A stretch of DNA of 6,392 nt from Candidatus Dadabacteria bacterium (GTDB taxonomy: Bacteria; Bdellovibrionota_C; UBA2361; J135): contig RFKT01000056.1 in assembly GCA_003694225.1 (NCBI GenBank), positions 1-6,392 on the forward strand, read 5' to 3'. Under the pieces are notes generated by a model. It was given only the letters and a program-made list of their open reading frames with translations. It did not search any database and was not told where the DNA came from. Made by a program: the position numbers and the translations under genes. Of this stretch, positions 1 through 6,392 are shown piece by piece (position 1 is the first letter of the stretch; every line of letters begins with the position of its first letter).

Positions 1-2010
1 GCATTTTATCCTTACGGAAATTCCCTTGCTTGGAGCGATAATTTTATCTTTCCCTCTCTGGTTGCTTACACCCTTTTAAGCCTAAAACTTCCATTTGCCG
101 CTGTTTGGAACTTCATTATGGTTGGAAGCGCCATTTTAGGAGGGCTCTCTGTTTACGCCATTGCAGCAGAGCTTACAGGTAGATATCTCCCTTCTTTGGT
201 TGCTGGGGCTGTTTTTTTAACATGGCCGTGGCTTTCTGAGCAGTCAGGACATCCGCAGATACAATTTGCCTTTTTTATACCGGCTTCCCTTTCTCTTTTT
301 ATCTCCTTTTTAATTCACAGAAGGAAAAGAACAGCATTTGCATTGGGGCTTTCTCTTTTTTTATGTTTTCTTACAACTGTATACTATGCGATCTTTTCAG
401 CTATGCTTTTGACTGTTCTTTTCATTCTATCTCTGCTTTTTCTACGCACCCTCTCTTTAAAAACAAGAGACCTTTTTAAGCTTCTCTTTTTTTCCTTTGT
501 AGGGTTTTGCCCCACTTTGTTCTTTGTTTTTCCCTACCTTGATGTCCGGGAGGCCTTCGGTAAAAGGCATCTTTATGAGGCGTACTATTTTGCGGCCTCT
601 CCACTTTCTTATGTTTCTGCTCCCGCCTATAACTACATTTACTCTTTTACAAGCAGGCTTAGCCACGCAGAGGCGCACCTCTTCCCGGGATTTATACCGC
701 TGTTATTGTCTCTGTCATATATTGCGATTGGAGGAAAGACAGGGAGAGGAATCTGGCCAAAGAGGCTCTTGCTTGCTTCTTTAGGGGCAGTATCTGTAGC
801 GGCATATCTTACGCGCCCATCTTTAATGGGGACTCCTCTTTGGATTGAAAATGCCGCATGCGTCTTAAGTTGGGTGGTGGTGGCCATTGCCCTATGGTCT
901 CTATTTGCATCTTTAAAGGGGATTGCTCAAGATGGGACCGGACGAGATGCTCAGATTAGGGAATGCCTAAAGGAGTTTGTTCTTTTTATTTCAACGCTTT
1001 TCTTTGTTATATCCTTGGGGCCTTTTAGCAAGGTATCATCGTTTTCTGTTTATGCCGTCTTTTACAATTTTTTCCCCGGCTTTGATTCAGTCAGAGCTTT
1101 GAGCAGAGTTGGGGTTCTCACGGTCTTAGGGATAGCACTTCTTTCTTCCTTTATGCTTGAAAGATTTTCCCCAAAAGGCTCCCAGCTCTTTTCTTTTATG
1201 TGCCTGGCTTTAATTGTGACCGAAAACTTTACACCAGTTTATCCTTTGGGAGGGGAGTTGGAAACTCCTCCCATTTTTCTCAATCTTAGTAGTACTGTAG
1301 AAAATGGCGCTTCAGCTATTGTGCTTCCTTATGCCCGGTCGCTTACAAGAGCCGGCAAAATTAAAAGCTGGTCTGACTTTGCATTTTTAAATGTAAACTA
1401 TATGAAGTGGCTAAATAACGCCGGCGTGTTTTCGGTTAACGGTTATACAGGACAACGCACATGGGTGATGGACAATTTTCCTAGAAAGTTTAGTGGTTTT
1501 CCCGATAGGCGGTCAGTAAACACATTGGCGTTTGTGGGAGGTCTTAGATATATTGTTGTTGTACCAAGATTTATAAAGGGCTTTGATAGGGAAGATTTCT
1601 ATAGGAGGCTTTCAAGGTTCCCAGATGAATTGAAGGTTTTAGGAGAAGATAGAGAAGGAAATATATTGATTGAGTTTGTAGGTGAGATTCCCCTAAGAGA
1701 GACTTATTATGTGCTTGTCCCCCCTGATAAGGGAAGGAAGGCTGAGCTGTTGTTCAAGGCAAAGGCTGTGGCTGATGGTATTGATAAAGGGGGGCAGACT
1801 GTAAATGTTAAGGCGTACAGCTTAGGAGTTGAATTTAGTGAGTTTTCGATTCCCCTTGATGGCATGTGGCACGATATACGATTGCCTCTTCCTAAGCCTT
1901 TAAGCGGGACAATTCCAAGAAAAATTAGCTTCTCTAAGAATAGTGCAAAAATAGGCGAGCAGACAAAAGTATACATTAAAAGTACAAGATATATTAGGTA
2001 TAGGAGATGA
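1..2010 (+). CDS. GT-C-type polytopic membrane protein, probable glycosyltransferase (5' end outside window)
   Basis: The frame is open from base 1 with no stop, so the gene begins upstream; 669 residues are visible, numbered here from base 1. The ATG at 118 is internal: the 39 codons before it carry a family motif (FYPYGNSLAWSD, residues 2-13). About 11 hydrophobic segments occupy residues ~40-410, followed by a soluble C-terminal part. Other motifs seen are HPQIQF (84-89), a loop with SPLSYVSAP near 200, LFPGFIP near 230, SLGP (338-341) followed by an R-rich RALSR segment, LPY (442-444) and NGYTG (480-484). From memory, this order matches a widespread family of uncharacterised GT-C-fold membrane proteins thought to use polyprenyl-phosphate sugars outside the cytoplasmic membrane. 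The first outer loop, where GT-C enzymes carry their catalytic acid, is probably cut off by the window edge, so activity cannot be judged. The last ~100 residues look beta-rich. The gene overlaps the next one by 4 bp. Donor and acceptor are unknown; membrane protein is certain, GT-C family likely. Confidence 0.85.
   Translation, partial: AFYPYGNSLAWSDNFIFPSLVAYTLLSLKLPFAAVWNFIMVGSAILGGLSVYAIAAELTGRYLPSLVAGAVFLTWPWLSEQSGHPQIQFAFFIPASLSLFISFLIHRRKRTAFALGLSLFLCFLTTVYYAIFSAMLLTVLFILSLLFLRTLSLKTRDLFKLLFFSFVGFCPTLFFVFPYLDVREAFGKRHLYEAYYFAASPLSYVSAPAYNYIYSFTSRLSHAEAHLFPGFIPLLLSLSYIAIGGKTGRGIWPKRLLLASLGAVSVAAYLTRPSLMGTPLWIENAACVLSWVVVAIALWSLFASLKGIAQDGTGRDAQIRECLKEFVLFISTLFFVISLGPFSKVSSFSVYAVFYNFFPGFDSVRALSRVGVLTVLGIALLSSFMLERFSPKGSQLFSFMCLALIVTENFTPVYPLGGELETPPIFLNLSSTVENGASAIVLPYARSLTRAGKIKSWSDFAFLNVNYMKWLNNAGVFSVNGYTGQRTWVMDNFPRKFSGFPDRRSVNTLAFVGGLRYIVVVPRFIKGFDREDFYRRLSRFPDELKVLGEDREGNILIEFVGEIPLRETYYVLVPPDKGRKAELLFKAKAVADGIDKGGQTVNVKAYSLGVEFSEFSIPLDGMWHDIRLPLPKPLSGTIPRKISFSKNSAKIGEQTKVYIKSTRYIRYRR
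1996..2006 (+). promoter_or_regulatory. Ribosome-binding region of the second GT-C gene, inside the end of the first
   Basis: Two purine-rich SD-like stretches precede the ATG at 2007. AGGT at 1996-1999 has a usable distance of about 7 bases. A better AGGAG at 2002-2006 touches the ATG directly, which is too close for normal initiation. No alternative start codon in the frame lies at a good distance from AGGAG. The preceding stop (TGA, 2008-2010) overlaps the start, so termination-reinitiation coupling is the likely mode of translation. The start choice itself is well supported, because it places a membrane helix right at the N-terminus. Confidence 0.45.
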
Positions 2011-3911
2011 GCTACAAAAACCCCAGAGCCGCTGCTCTCGTCTCTGTATCAGCCCTGCTGTTGTTCTCCTTGTGGCTTTGCTATCCGCTTATATTTAAGG
2101 GCGTCCCTTATATTACAGATGAGGATGAAGGCCACCATTTTAACAGGGTAGTCAATATGGCAAAGAGCGGAGATTATAACCCGCATTATTTCTTGAAGCC
2201 TTCTCTTCATTTTTATCTTAGGCAGCCTGCTGTTTGGGCATCTTACCTATACCTCAAGCATAAAGGAGAGATAGATTCCATCCAAAAGATAAGAACAGGA
2301 GACCCTTTTGGCCTTAGCGGGTACGCGTTTGCTCTTTCACATCCGGCTGTCTTTGAAGCTAACAGGGCTTTTACTGTCTTGTTTTATCTTGGGGCGTTGC
2401 TTTGCACCTTCTTTATTGCCCGCCTCTTTGTCCCTGATATCTTTGCCTTAGGTGCTGTCTGGCTCTCAGGGATTTCTCCTGCTCTCCTCTCTTATTCCGC
2501 TGTTATCGGGGTGGATATGGTGATGGTATTTATGGTTTTGTTGGGGATATTACTCTCTCTTTTAGCCTTCAGGAACTTTTCTATTTTTAATATAACCGTT
2601 GCCGGATTTGTGTGCGGGCTTGCCGCATCTACAAAGTATAATGCCGCGCCGCTATGCGCCCTCCCGGCTCTTTCTGTTCTTTTGAGTGGGAAGGGGTCTT
2701 TGAAGGGGTATATGGCGTCGATCATATCTCCCGTAGCAGGGTTTTTTGCTGGTTCGCCTTATATCTTGGTTTCTTTTCCGCTTTTTTTGGAACATGTAGG
2801 CTATGAGATCTGGCACTATGGGGTTTCAGGCCATGCAGGACATGAATGCACAAGGGGGATTGGACAAGCCCTGTGTTACGCCAGATGGGCGTTTAATAGC
2901 GCTCTTTCTCCCCTGCCTCTCGCTTTAGGCATTCTTTCAATACCTCTGATTTTTCGCAGGGATAAAAGGCTCGCGTGTATATTTTTATTTTTTCCTGTTG
3001 CGTTTTTTCTATTGATGACAGCTCAAAAGGCTCACTTTCCAAGGAATATGCTTTCCCTTGTGCCGATAGCGTTTATTCTCGCTTCTTTCTTTGTATATGA
3101 GACATCACAAAATATGGCTAAGATTGGCAAAACAATCTATATATTTTTATTTTTAGTGTTGTCCTCTTATCCCCTTCTCAGATCTTCTTTGAGTCTAAGA
3201 CATGATGCTAAAAATTTTCCTGAAGACACAAGGATTGCCGCCTTTAGGTGGCTTAAAAGCTCACTCAGGCCCCTTGAGGATGCAGCTATTTCCGGAAATT
3301 TAAACTTTATCCCTCAGGTTTACGGTATGAAGGGAGTTACAAGGATTGATGAGAGAAAGGCTGATGTAGCAAGGCTTTATCTTGAAGGGTTTAGCCTTTT
3401 AGTAGTTGGCCCGGACTTCACTGTCCCTGATAATGGCAACTATTTTCTTCATCTTGTTAGGTATTTTAAAGGACTTCCATACAGCGGCAGAGTTGTGGTT
3501 AATCCGGAGATAAGAATTTTTAGGCTGAAGGCTGACAAGACTTTTATCCCTCCTAAGGGTATTTTACCAGCACCTCAGTGCTTCCCGTCCGAGTCCTATT
3601 GTTGGATAACATCAAGGCTTGCATTTATTCCTTTAAGAGAAAAAGAGTTAGGACAATCTCTTCCTTTGACCTTGTCTCTTATGACTCCTTGGTCTGGCCA
3701 GAAGGTTATATTTTCATTGGCTGAGTGGAAGAGCTCCTATTCCTTTAGATCTGATGATTTAGGAAAATGGGTTGAGGTTTCCTTATCCCCCCCTAAAGCA
3801 AAATTGAAGCTCTCTGGCGGGATAAAGGTAGAACTTTTGCACGTTCACTCGCCTTTTACGCAGAAGATAAGCTCTGATAAAAGAAGACTAGGTATTGCGA
3901 TTAAGAGGTGA
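2007..3911 (+). CDS. PMT_2/ArnT-like GT-C glycosyltransferase, membrane protein
   Basis: A complete 634-residue gene starting at an ATG that overlaps the previous stop (ATGA). After the first membrane helix (~10-30) comes a long loop with DEDEGHH (38-44), which matches the place where PMT/ArnT-type enzymes carry the catalytic Asp/Glu. NPHYFLKPSLHFYL (58-71) follows in the same loop. Further family-like motifs are SYSAVIGVDM with D170, GLAASTKYNA (204-213), GSPYI (249-253), HYGVSGHAGHE (270-280) and HFPRN (343-347). About ten membrane segments end near residue 392. The tail begins with DTRIAAFRWLKS, as is common in this family, and ends in a beta-rich region (~549-620) resembling the tail of the upstream gene. 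Cys pairs at 281/290 and 525/532 may form disulfides if they are outside the membrane. By analogy it would transfer a sugar from a polyprenyl-phosphate donor; the acceptor could be lipid, glycan or protein, and the sequence does not decide. The fold assignment is firm, the substrate is not. Confidence 0.85.
   Translation: MSYKNPRAAALVSVSALLLFSLWLCYPLIFKGVPYITDEDEGHHFNRVVNMAKSGDYNPHYFLKPSLHFYLRQPAVWASYLYLKHKGEIDSIQKIRTGDPFGLSGYAFALSHPAVFEANRAFTVLFYLGALLCTFFIARLFVPDIFALGAVWLSGISPALLSYSAVIGVDMVMVFMVLLGILLSLLAFRNFSIFNITVAGFVCGLAASTKYNAAPLCALPALSVLLSGKGSLKGYMASIISPVAGFFAGSPYILVSFPLFLEHVGYEIWHYGVSGHAGHECTRGIGQALCYARWAFNSALSPLPLALGILSIPLIFRRDKRLACIFLFFPVAFFLLMTAQKAHFPRNMLSLVPIAFILASFFVYETSQNMAKIGKTIYIFLFLVLSSYPLLRSSLSLRHDAKNFPEDTRIAAFRWLKSSLRPLEDAAISGNLNFIPQVYGMKGVTRIDERKADVARLYLEGFSLLVVGPDFTVPDNGNYFLHLVRYFKGLPYSGRVVVNPEIRIFRLKADKTFIPPKGILPAPQCFPSESYCWITSRLAFIPLREKELGQSLPLTLSLMTPWSGQKVIFSLAEWKSSYSFRSDDLGKWVEVSLSPPKAKLKLSGGIKVELLHVHSPFTQKISSDKRRLGIAIKR
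3888..3911. other. 24-bp convergent overlap of two gene ends
   Basis: The plus-strand gene stops with TGA at 3909-3911 and the minus-strand gene stops with TAG (CTA on plus) at 3888-3890. The last seven sense codons plus stop of each gene are therefore encoded on opposite strands of the same DNA. I see no strong GC-rich hairpin with a T-run here, so any terminator would have to lie inside the coding part of the opposing gene. Confidence 0.9.
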
Positions 3912-6392
3912 TCTTGCCTCTATTTTTACTATCTCATCTTCTTTTACTCCAAGGCGCTCAAGAATTTCCCTTTTAGGTATCCCGGTAATTCCTGCTATAA
4001 AGCCTTTTATTCGACTTCTCTCTGTAGCCTCTAGGATGGCTTCCCTTACCTCTTTGGATTGCCCGGCTATTAAGGCCGAAGCAAATGCTCTTTTGATGCT
4101 ATGATTATCTAAAGCATTAAAGTAATCTCCTAGAGACAATAAGGCCTTTGTAAGCTTCCGGGTAAATGGAAGAATTTCTTCCCCTCTATTTCGTATTTCT
4201 CTTTGAAGGGATAGAAAAGCCGCTATAACGTCCTCTTCATCTTTTAGAGCATCTACTATAAGTTTTACCGCCTGTTTTATTCCTTCGGGATCTGTCTCTC
4301 CGTCTACATCCATAGCCTTAAAGTCAAAATGAGTGATCCTTTGCCCATCAATTCTAATCTGTCCTCCGTGTCTGTCTGAGTCAAAGCGTCCATGAAGCAT
4401 ATTGCTAAATTCTAACGATAAAATTGCAAGAGCCGCCCTTTTTTTGGCTTCTCCATCATGAAGCTCGACAAAATGATCCCCGGGAGCTTTGTCCATTAAG
4501 AAAAATTCCTCTCCGCAAGCTAAGACATTAACGGAGTCAAAGATATACTCCTCCCCATCTACGACCGCTACTCGTCCTCTATAAAGCTTCGCCGCAATTT
4601 CATACTGGATCTGAGCCAAACTAAAATCTGTTTCTACTTTTAAGGTTGAATGCCCCTGTTCTAACAACTCTTCCAAGATATCTTTATTTTCTAGTTTGAC
4701 CTTCTTTAGCATTCTCTTTCCTGTATTGTATCCCGCCTCTCCCCTCGCTATTACATCGCTTCGGCGAAGAGCCAGAACATAGATGGCTCCGTTGCTAAGC
4801 CTTACCTCCACATTAACCCCTATAGATGCTGAGCCTATAACATTTCCAATCCATTCTATCTTACACCCTGAAAGATCTCCTGAAAGGGAGCGCTCCACAT
4901 CGTCTTTCACTCTTTCTACCATGGCTATAATATCCCACCGCGGCGGTTCATCTGCGGCAAACTTAAGCCTGTTGAGATCTCTTCTAAGCTCTTCATCTAC
5001 ATTCGGGTGGCTTGATGCTCCTTGTCCTGCTTTTACCTCCAAAGGGCCGAGATTTTCCAATAGGGCCGCCAAGGATTCCCCGAATCGGGCGCTTTGTTCC
5101 GTTCTCTTTGCGGCGACAAGTAGTGCCGCAAGGGCTATGTCTTTCTGGTAATATGGAAGAGCCTCTATATATGCCTTTATGACGGACATGAGTTCAGGTT
5201 TGCTTTTAGGAAATGCTTTTTCTATGACGTAGTTAAATACATCCTCGGGTATCCCTTCCTTAGAGCTTCTTTCTCCAAATAAGAGCTCCCTTGCAAAGAT
5301 AGCGCGGATCTCTATAGGAGCTGCCCAGAAACTTTCATATAGATCTTTAGAGCGAACATCAAGCCATACAGACTGATTATCTTCCATCTCTCTATTTGTA
5401 TAGTATATCTCTGTTTCAAGGTTATCACTCTTAGGTTTTGCTCCATCTATAAGATCAATAAACCTTCTCTTTTCATACCCTTCCCCGTTAGATAATAGAT
5501 AATCAAGTATTACTTTTCTTGCCCCTTCTTCTTTTCTAAGTACATGAAGGCCAAGTTCAGTAACAATGCCCAAGGCGTACTCTCTGGAGGTTTCATTTCT
5601 TTCAAAGTCGTATATAAGCCTTTTAAGCTCTTCCGACATTCTTCTTTGAGTAAGAAGCCTCTTTCCTAGCACATCAAGGAGCTCCCTTAGCTCCCCTTTC
5701 CCAAGAATATCTTTAAGTTGTTTGAGTAATGGAGTAAGCTTTGCATAGTACTCATCACTTCCGTCATCTTGTCCAAATTTCTCTAGAACACTGCTTGCAA
5801 AATAGTTGTAAAGCTTTCTTCTAAGATGCGGGTCATACACAGGGCGGGAATTTAATATCTCTAAGTAGCATGAGATCGCTTGATCTGGATCTGGCAGGTT
5901 TTTAATCTTTTCCAAGAGATGGCTCAGGATCCTATCATCCGTATTTGCAGGAAGTGCGTCGTATGCGTGAAACGCAGACCACATACGTGAAATGTTATAG
6001 GGAGAATACTGTAGAAATCTCCATTCGGTGTTTTTTCGAGCTAGAGCCTGCTGTATTAAATTCAATGCTCCACTAGCTCGAATGTTATACTCTGTACATA
6101 ACCTTAAAAGATTTGCAGAATCAGGCAGGGTGGCGTTAGTCTCTTGAAGATATGCCTTAATAACCTTAAGTTCAAGCACTTTGCAGATAAACTCAAACCT
6201 TCTTTGTTCGGCTTCATCTGTTGAAGAATCAGTTTTTGCTTTTAATCTTTGAAGCTCTTTACAGAGCTCTCTTAAGTTTTTTTTCTTAAATTGATATACA
6301 CCTGAGTTGTTTATTATCTTTTCTCCTGCGGAAATAATAGCAGTTAATTCCTCGACGTCTGTATCAAAAAATCCGTGTAGAGATTCGTTTGA
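3888..6392 (-). CDS. Divergent UbiB/ABC1 (AarF/COQ8) kinase-like protein with long helical N-terminal region (5' end outside window)
   Basis: The frame is open to base 6392, so the start lies beyond the window; 834 residues are visible, numbered from 6392. The GTG at 6177-6179 is an internal codon: the 71 codons before it read as normal charged helical protein. Residues 1 to ~440 are hydrophilic, Leu/Glu/Lys-rich and apparently all helical, perhaps a repeat solenoid. From ~445 the UbiB/ABC1 pattern appears: LGPLEVKAGQ with the KxGQ motif at 454-457, DEPP near 481, the loop IGSASIG (519-525), YVLALRR (538-544) where the family has VAVKVQR, ExD as E587/D589, FFLMDKAPG (630-638), the catalytic loop DSDRHGGQ (671-678) and DFK (690-692) in place of DFG. 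UbiB-family proteins are ATP-binding proteins linked to lipid and quinone metabolism. The loss of Lys, the Asn-to-Gln change and DFK suggest altered or absent catalysis. No membrane helices are seen, unlike UbiB and its close relatives. Family membership is likely; function is unknown. Confidence 0.8.
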   Translation of the reverse strand, partial: SNESLHGFFDTDVEELTAIISAGEKIINNSGVYQFKKKNLRELCKELQRLKAKTDSSTDEAEQRRFEFICKVLELKVIKAYLQETNATLPDSANLLRLCTEYNIRASGALNLIQQALARKNTEWRFLQYSPYNISRMWSAFHAYDALPANTDDRILSHLLEKIKNLPDPDQAISCYLEILNSRPVYDPHLRRKLYNYFASSVLEKFGQDDGSDEYYAKLTPLLKQLKDILGKGELRELLDVLGKRLLTQRRMSEELKRLIYDFERNETSREYALGIVTELGLHVLRKEEGARKVILDYLLSNGEGYEKRRFIDLIDGAKPKSDNLETEIYYTNREMEDNQSVWLDVRSKDLYESFWAAPIEIRAIFARELLFGERSSKEGIPEDVFNYVIEKAFPKSKPELMSVIKAYIEALPYYQKDIALAALLVAAKRTEQSARFGESLAALLENLGPLEVKAGQGASSHPNVDEELRRDLNRLKFAADEPPRWDIIAMVERVKDDVERSLSGDLSGCKIEWIGNVIGSASIGVNVEVRLSNGAIYVLALRRSDVIARGEAGYNTGKRMLKKVKLENKDILEELLEQGHSTLKVETDFSLAQIQYEIAAKLYRGRVAVVDGEEYIFDSVNVLACGEEFFLMDKAPGDHFVELHDGEAKKRAALAILSLEFSNMLHGRFDSDRHGGQIRIDGQRITHFDFKAMDVDGETDPEGIKQAVKLIVDALKDEEDVIAAFLSLQREIRNRGEEILPFTRKLTKALLSLGDYFNALDNHSIKRAFASALIAGQSKEVREAILEATERSRIKGFIAGITGIPKREILERLGVKEDEIVKIEARSPLNRNT
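6253..6284 (-). other. A8 run plus small GNRA-loop hairpin: possible -1 frameshift or slippage site
   Basis: On the coding (minus) strand there is a run of eight A (6277-6284) that ends in the heptamer A AAA AAC, with codons AAA AAC in the reading frame. After a 7-base spacer comes a 6-bp stem, AGCTCT and AGAGCT, closed by a GTAA loop (6253-6268). A -1 shift would add five codons (CTT AAG AGA GCT CTG) and then reach TAA, giving a short product. The arrangement is like that of dnaX-type frameshift signals, but the stem is weak and an A-rich Lys/Asn stretch can arise by chance. Confidence 0.15.

Noticed and set aside
118..120. ATG as start of the first plus-strand gene
   Set aside because: The frame is open back to base 1 and the upstream codons encode a recognisable family motif (FYPYGNSLAWSD) plus hydrophobic sequence; the ATG is an internal Met.
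457..887. Short open frames on both strands inside the first GT-C gene
   Set aside because: They lie wholly within the strong membrane-protein frame, give low-complexity or Cys/Arg-scattered products, and match no domain; shadows of the real gene.
1707..1976. 89-codon minus-strand open frame under the end of the first GT-C gene
   Set aside because: Antisense to a well-supported coding frame, with no recognisable domain and no clear ribosome-binding site.
2492..2725. 77-codon minus-strand open frame inside the second GT-C gene
   Set aside because: Antisense to conserved motif regions (GLAASTKYNA); no independent support.
3895..4104. 69-codon plus-strand open frame just after the second GT-C gene
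   Set aside because: Antisense to the C-terminal helices of the UbiB-like gene; no domain and no ribosome-binding site, so not a separate small gene.
4783..5151. 122-codon plus-strand open frame opposite the UbiB-like domain
   Set aside because: The product is Ser/Leu/Pro-rich, as expected from the complement of Glu/Lys/Ala-rich coding; it lies antisense to the conserved KxGQ and SASIG motifs.
6177..6179. GTG as start of the minus-strand gene
   Set aside because: The frame is open to the window edge and the sequence before it has normal coding character; there is also no convincing ribosome-binding site just ahead of it.
6271..6290. TTAAG/CTTAA inverted repeat around the T8 run as a terminator
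   Set aside because: The stem is only five weak pairs around an eight-base homopolymer loop, without a GC core, and it sits inside a coding frame.
1..6392. Plus strand pyrimidine-rich throughout, as if a special compositional tract
   Set aside because: Explained by coding: T-rich codons for membrane helices on the left, and the complement of purine-rich Lys/Glu/Arg codons of the minus-strand gene on the right.

Overview
The window is almost entirely protein-coding and holds three genes. Two are complete or nearly complete membrane-protein genes on the plus strand. One is a large soluble-protein gene on the minus strand. There is no gap between genes anywhere, and no RNA gene, insertion sequence, CRISPR array or intergenic promoter could be supported. 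The compact layout (an ATGA stop/start overlap and a convergent 3' overlap) indicates a bacterial or archaeal genome, most likely bacterial. G+C is moderate to low by eye and Arg is often written AGG/AGA. The gene set would fit an uncultured, glycan-rich bacterial phylum such as Omnitrophota, but that is only a hunch.

Left part (1-3911): two consecutive polytopic membrane proteins of the GT-C glycosyltransferase superfamily, translationally coupled. The first enters the window already in frame, so its N-terminus is missing. It has the motif series of a family of uncharacterised GT-C-like membrane proteins (FYPYGNSLAWSD near the left edge, HPQIQF, SLGP, LPY, NGYTG). The second resembles the PMT_2/ArnT-like family (acidic DEDE in the first outer loop, GLAASTKYNA, HFPRN). 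Each ends in a non-membrane tail whose last ~80-100 residues look like a beta-sandwich with a similar D-x(2-3)-W-x-x-[VI] core. I infer that both move sugars from lipid-linked donors on the outer face of the cytoplasmic membrane, as part of a surface-glycan or protein-glycosylation locus.

Right part (3888-6392, minus strand): a gene whose reading frame runs off the right edge, giving at least 834 residues. Its C-terminal half is a divergent UbiB/ABC1 (AarF/COQ8) kinase-like domain. The family hallmarks KxGQ, an A-rich-like SASIG loop and ExD are present. The usual VAVK lysine is Ala, the catalytic-loop Asn is Gln and DFG reads DFK. It is preceded by at least 430 residues of soluble, apparently all-helical sequence and has no C-terminal membrane helices. 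This is the most interesting item in the window.

The two transcription units converge and overlap by 24 bp at their 3' ends. Any functional link between the glycosyltransferases and the UbiB-like protein is unknown, because they are on opposite strands and are not one operon.
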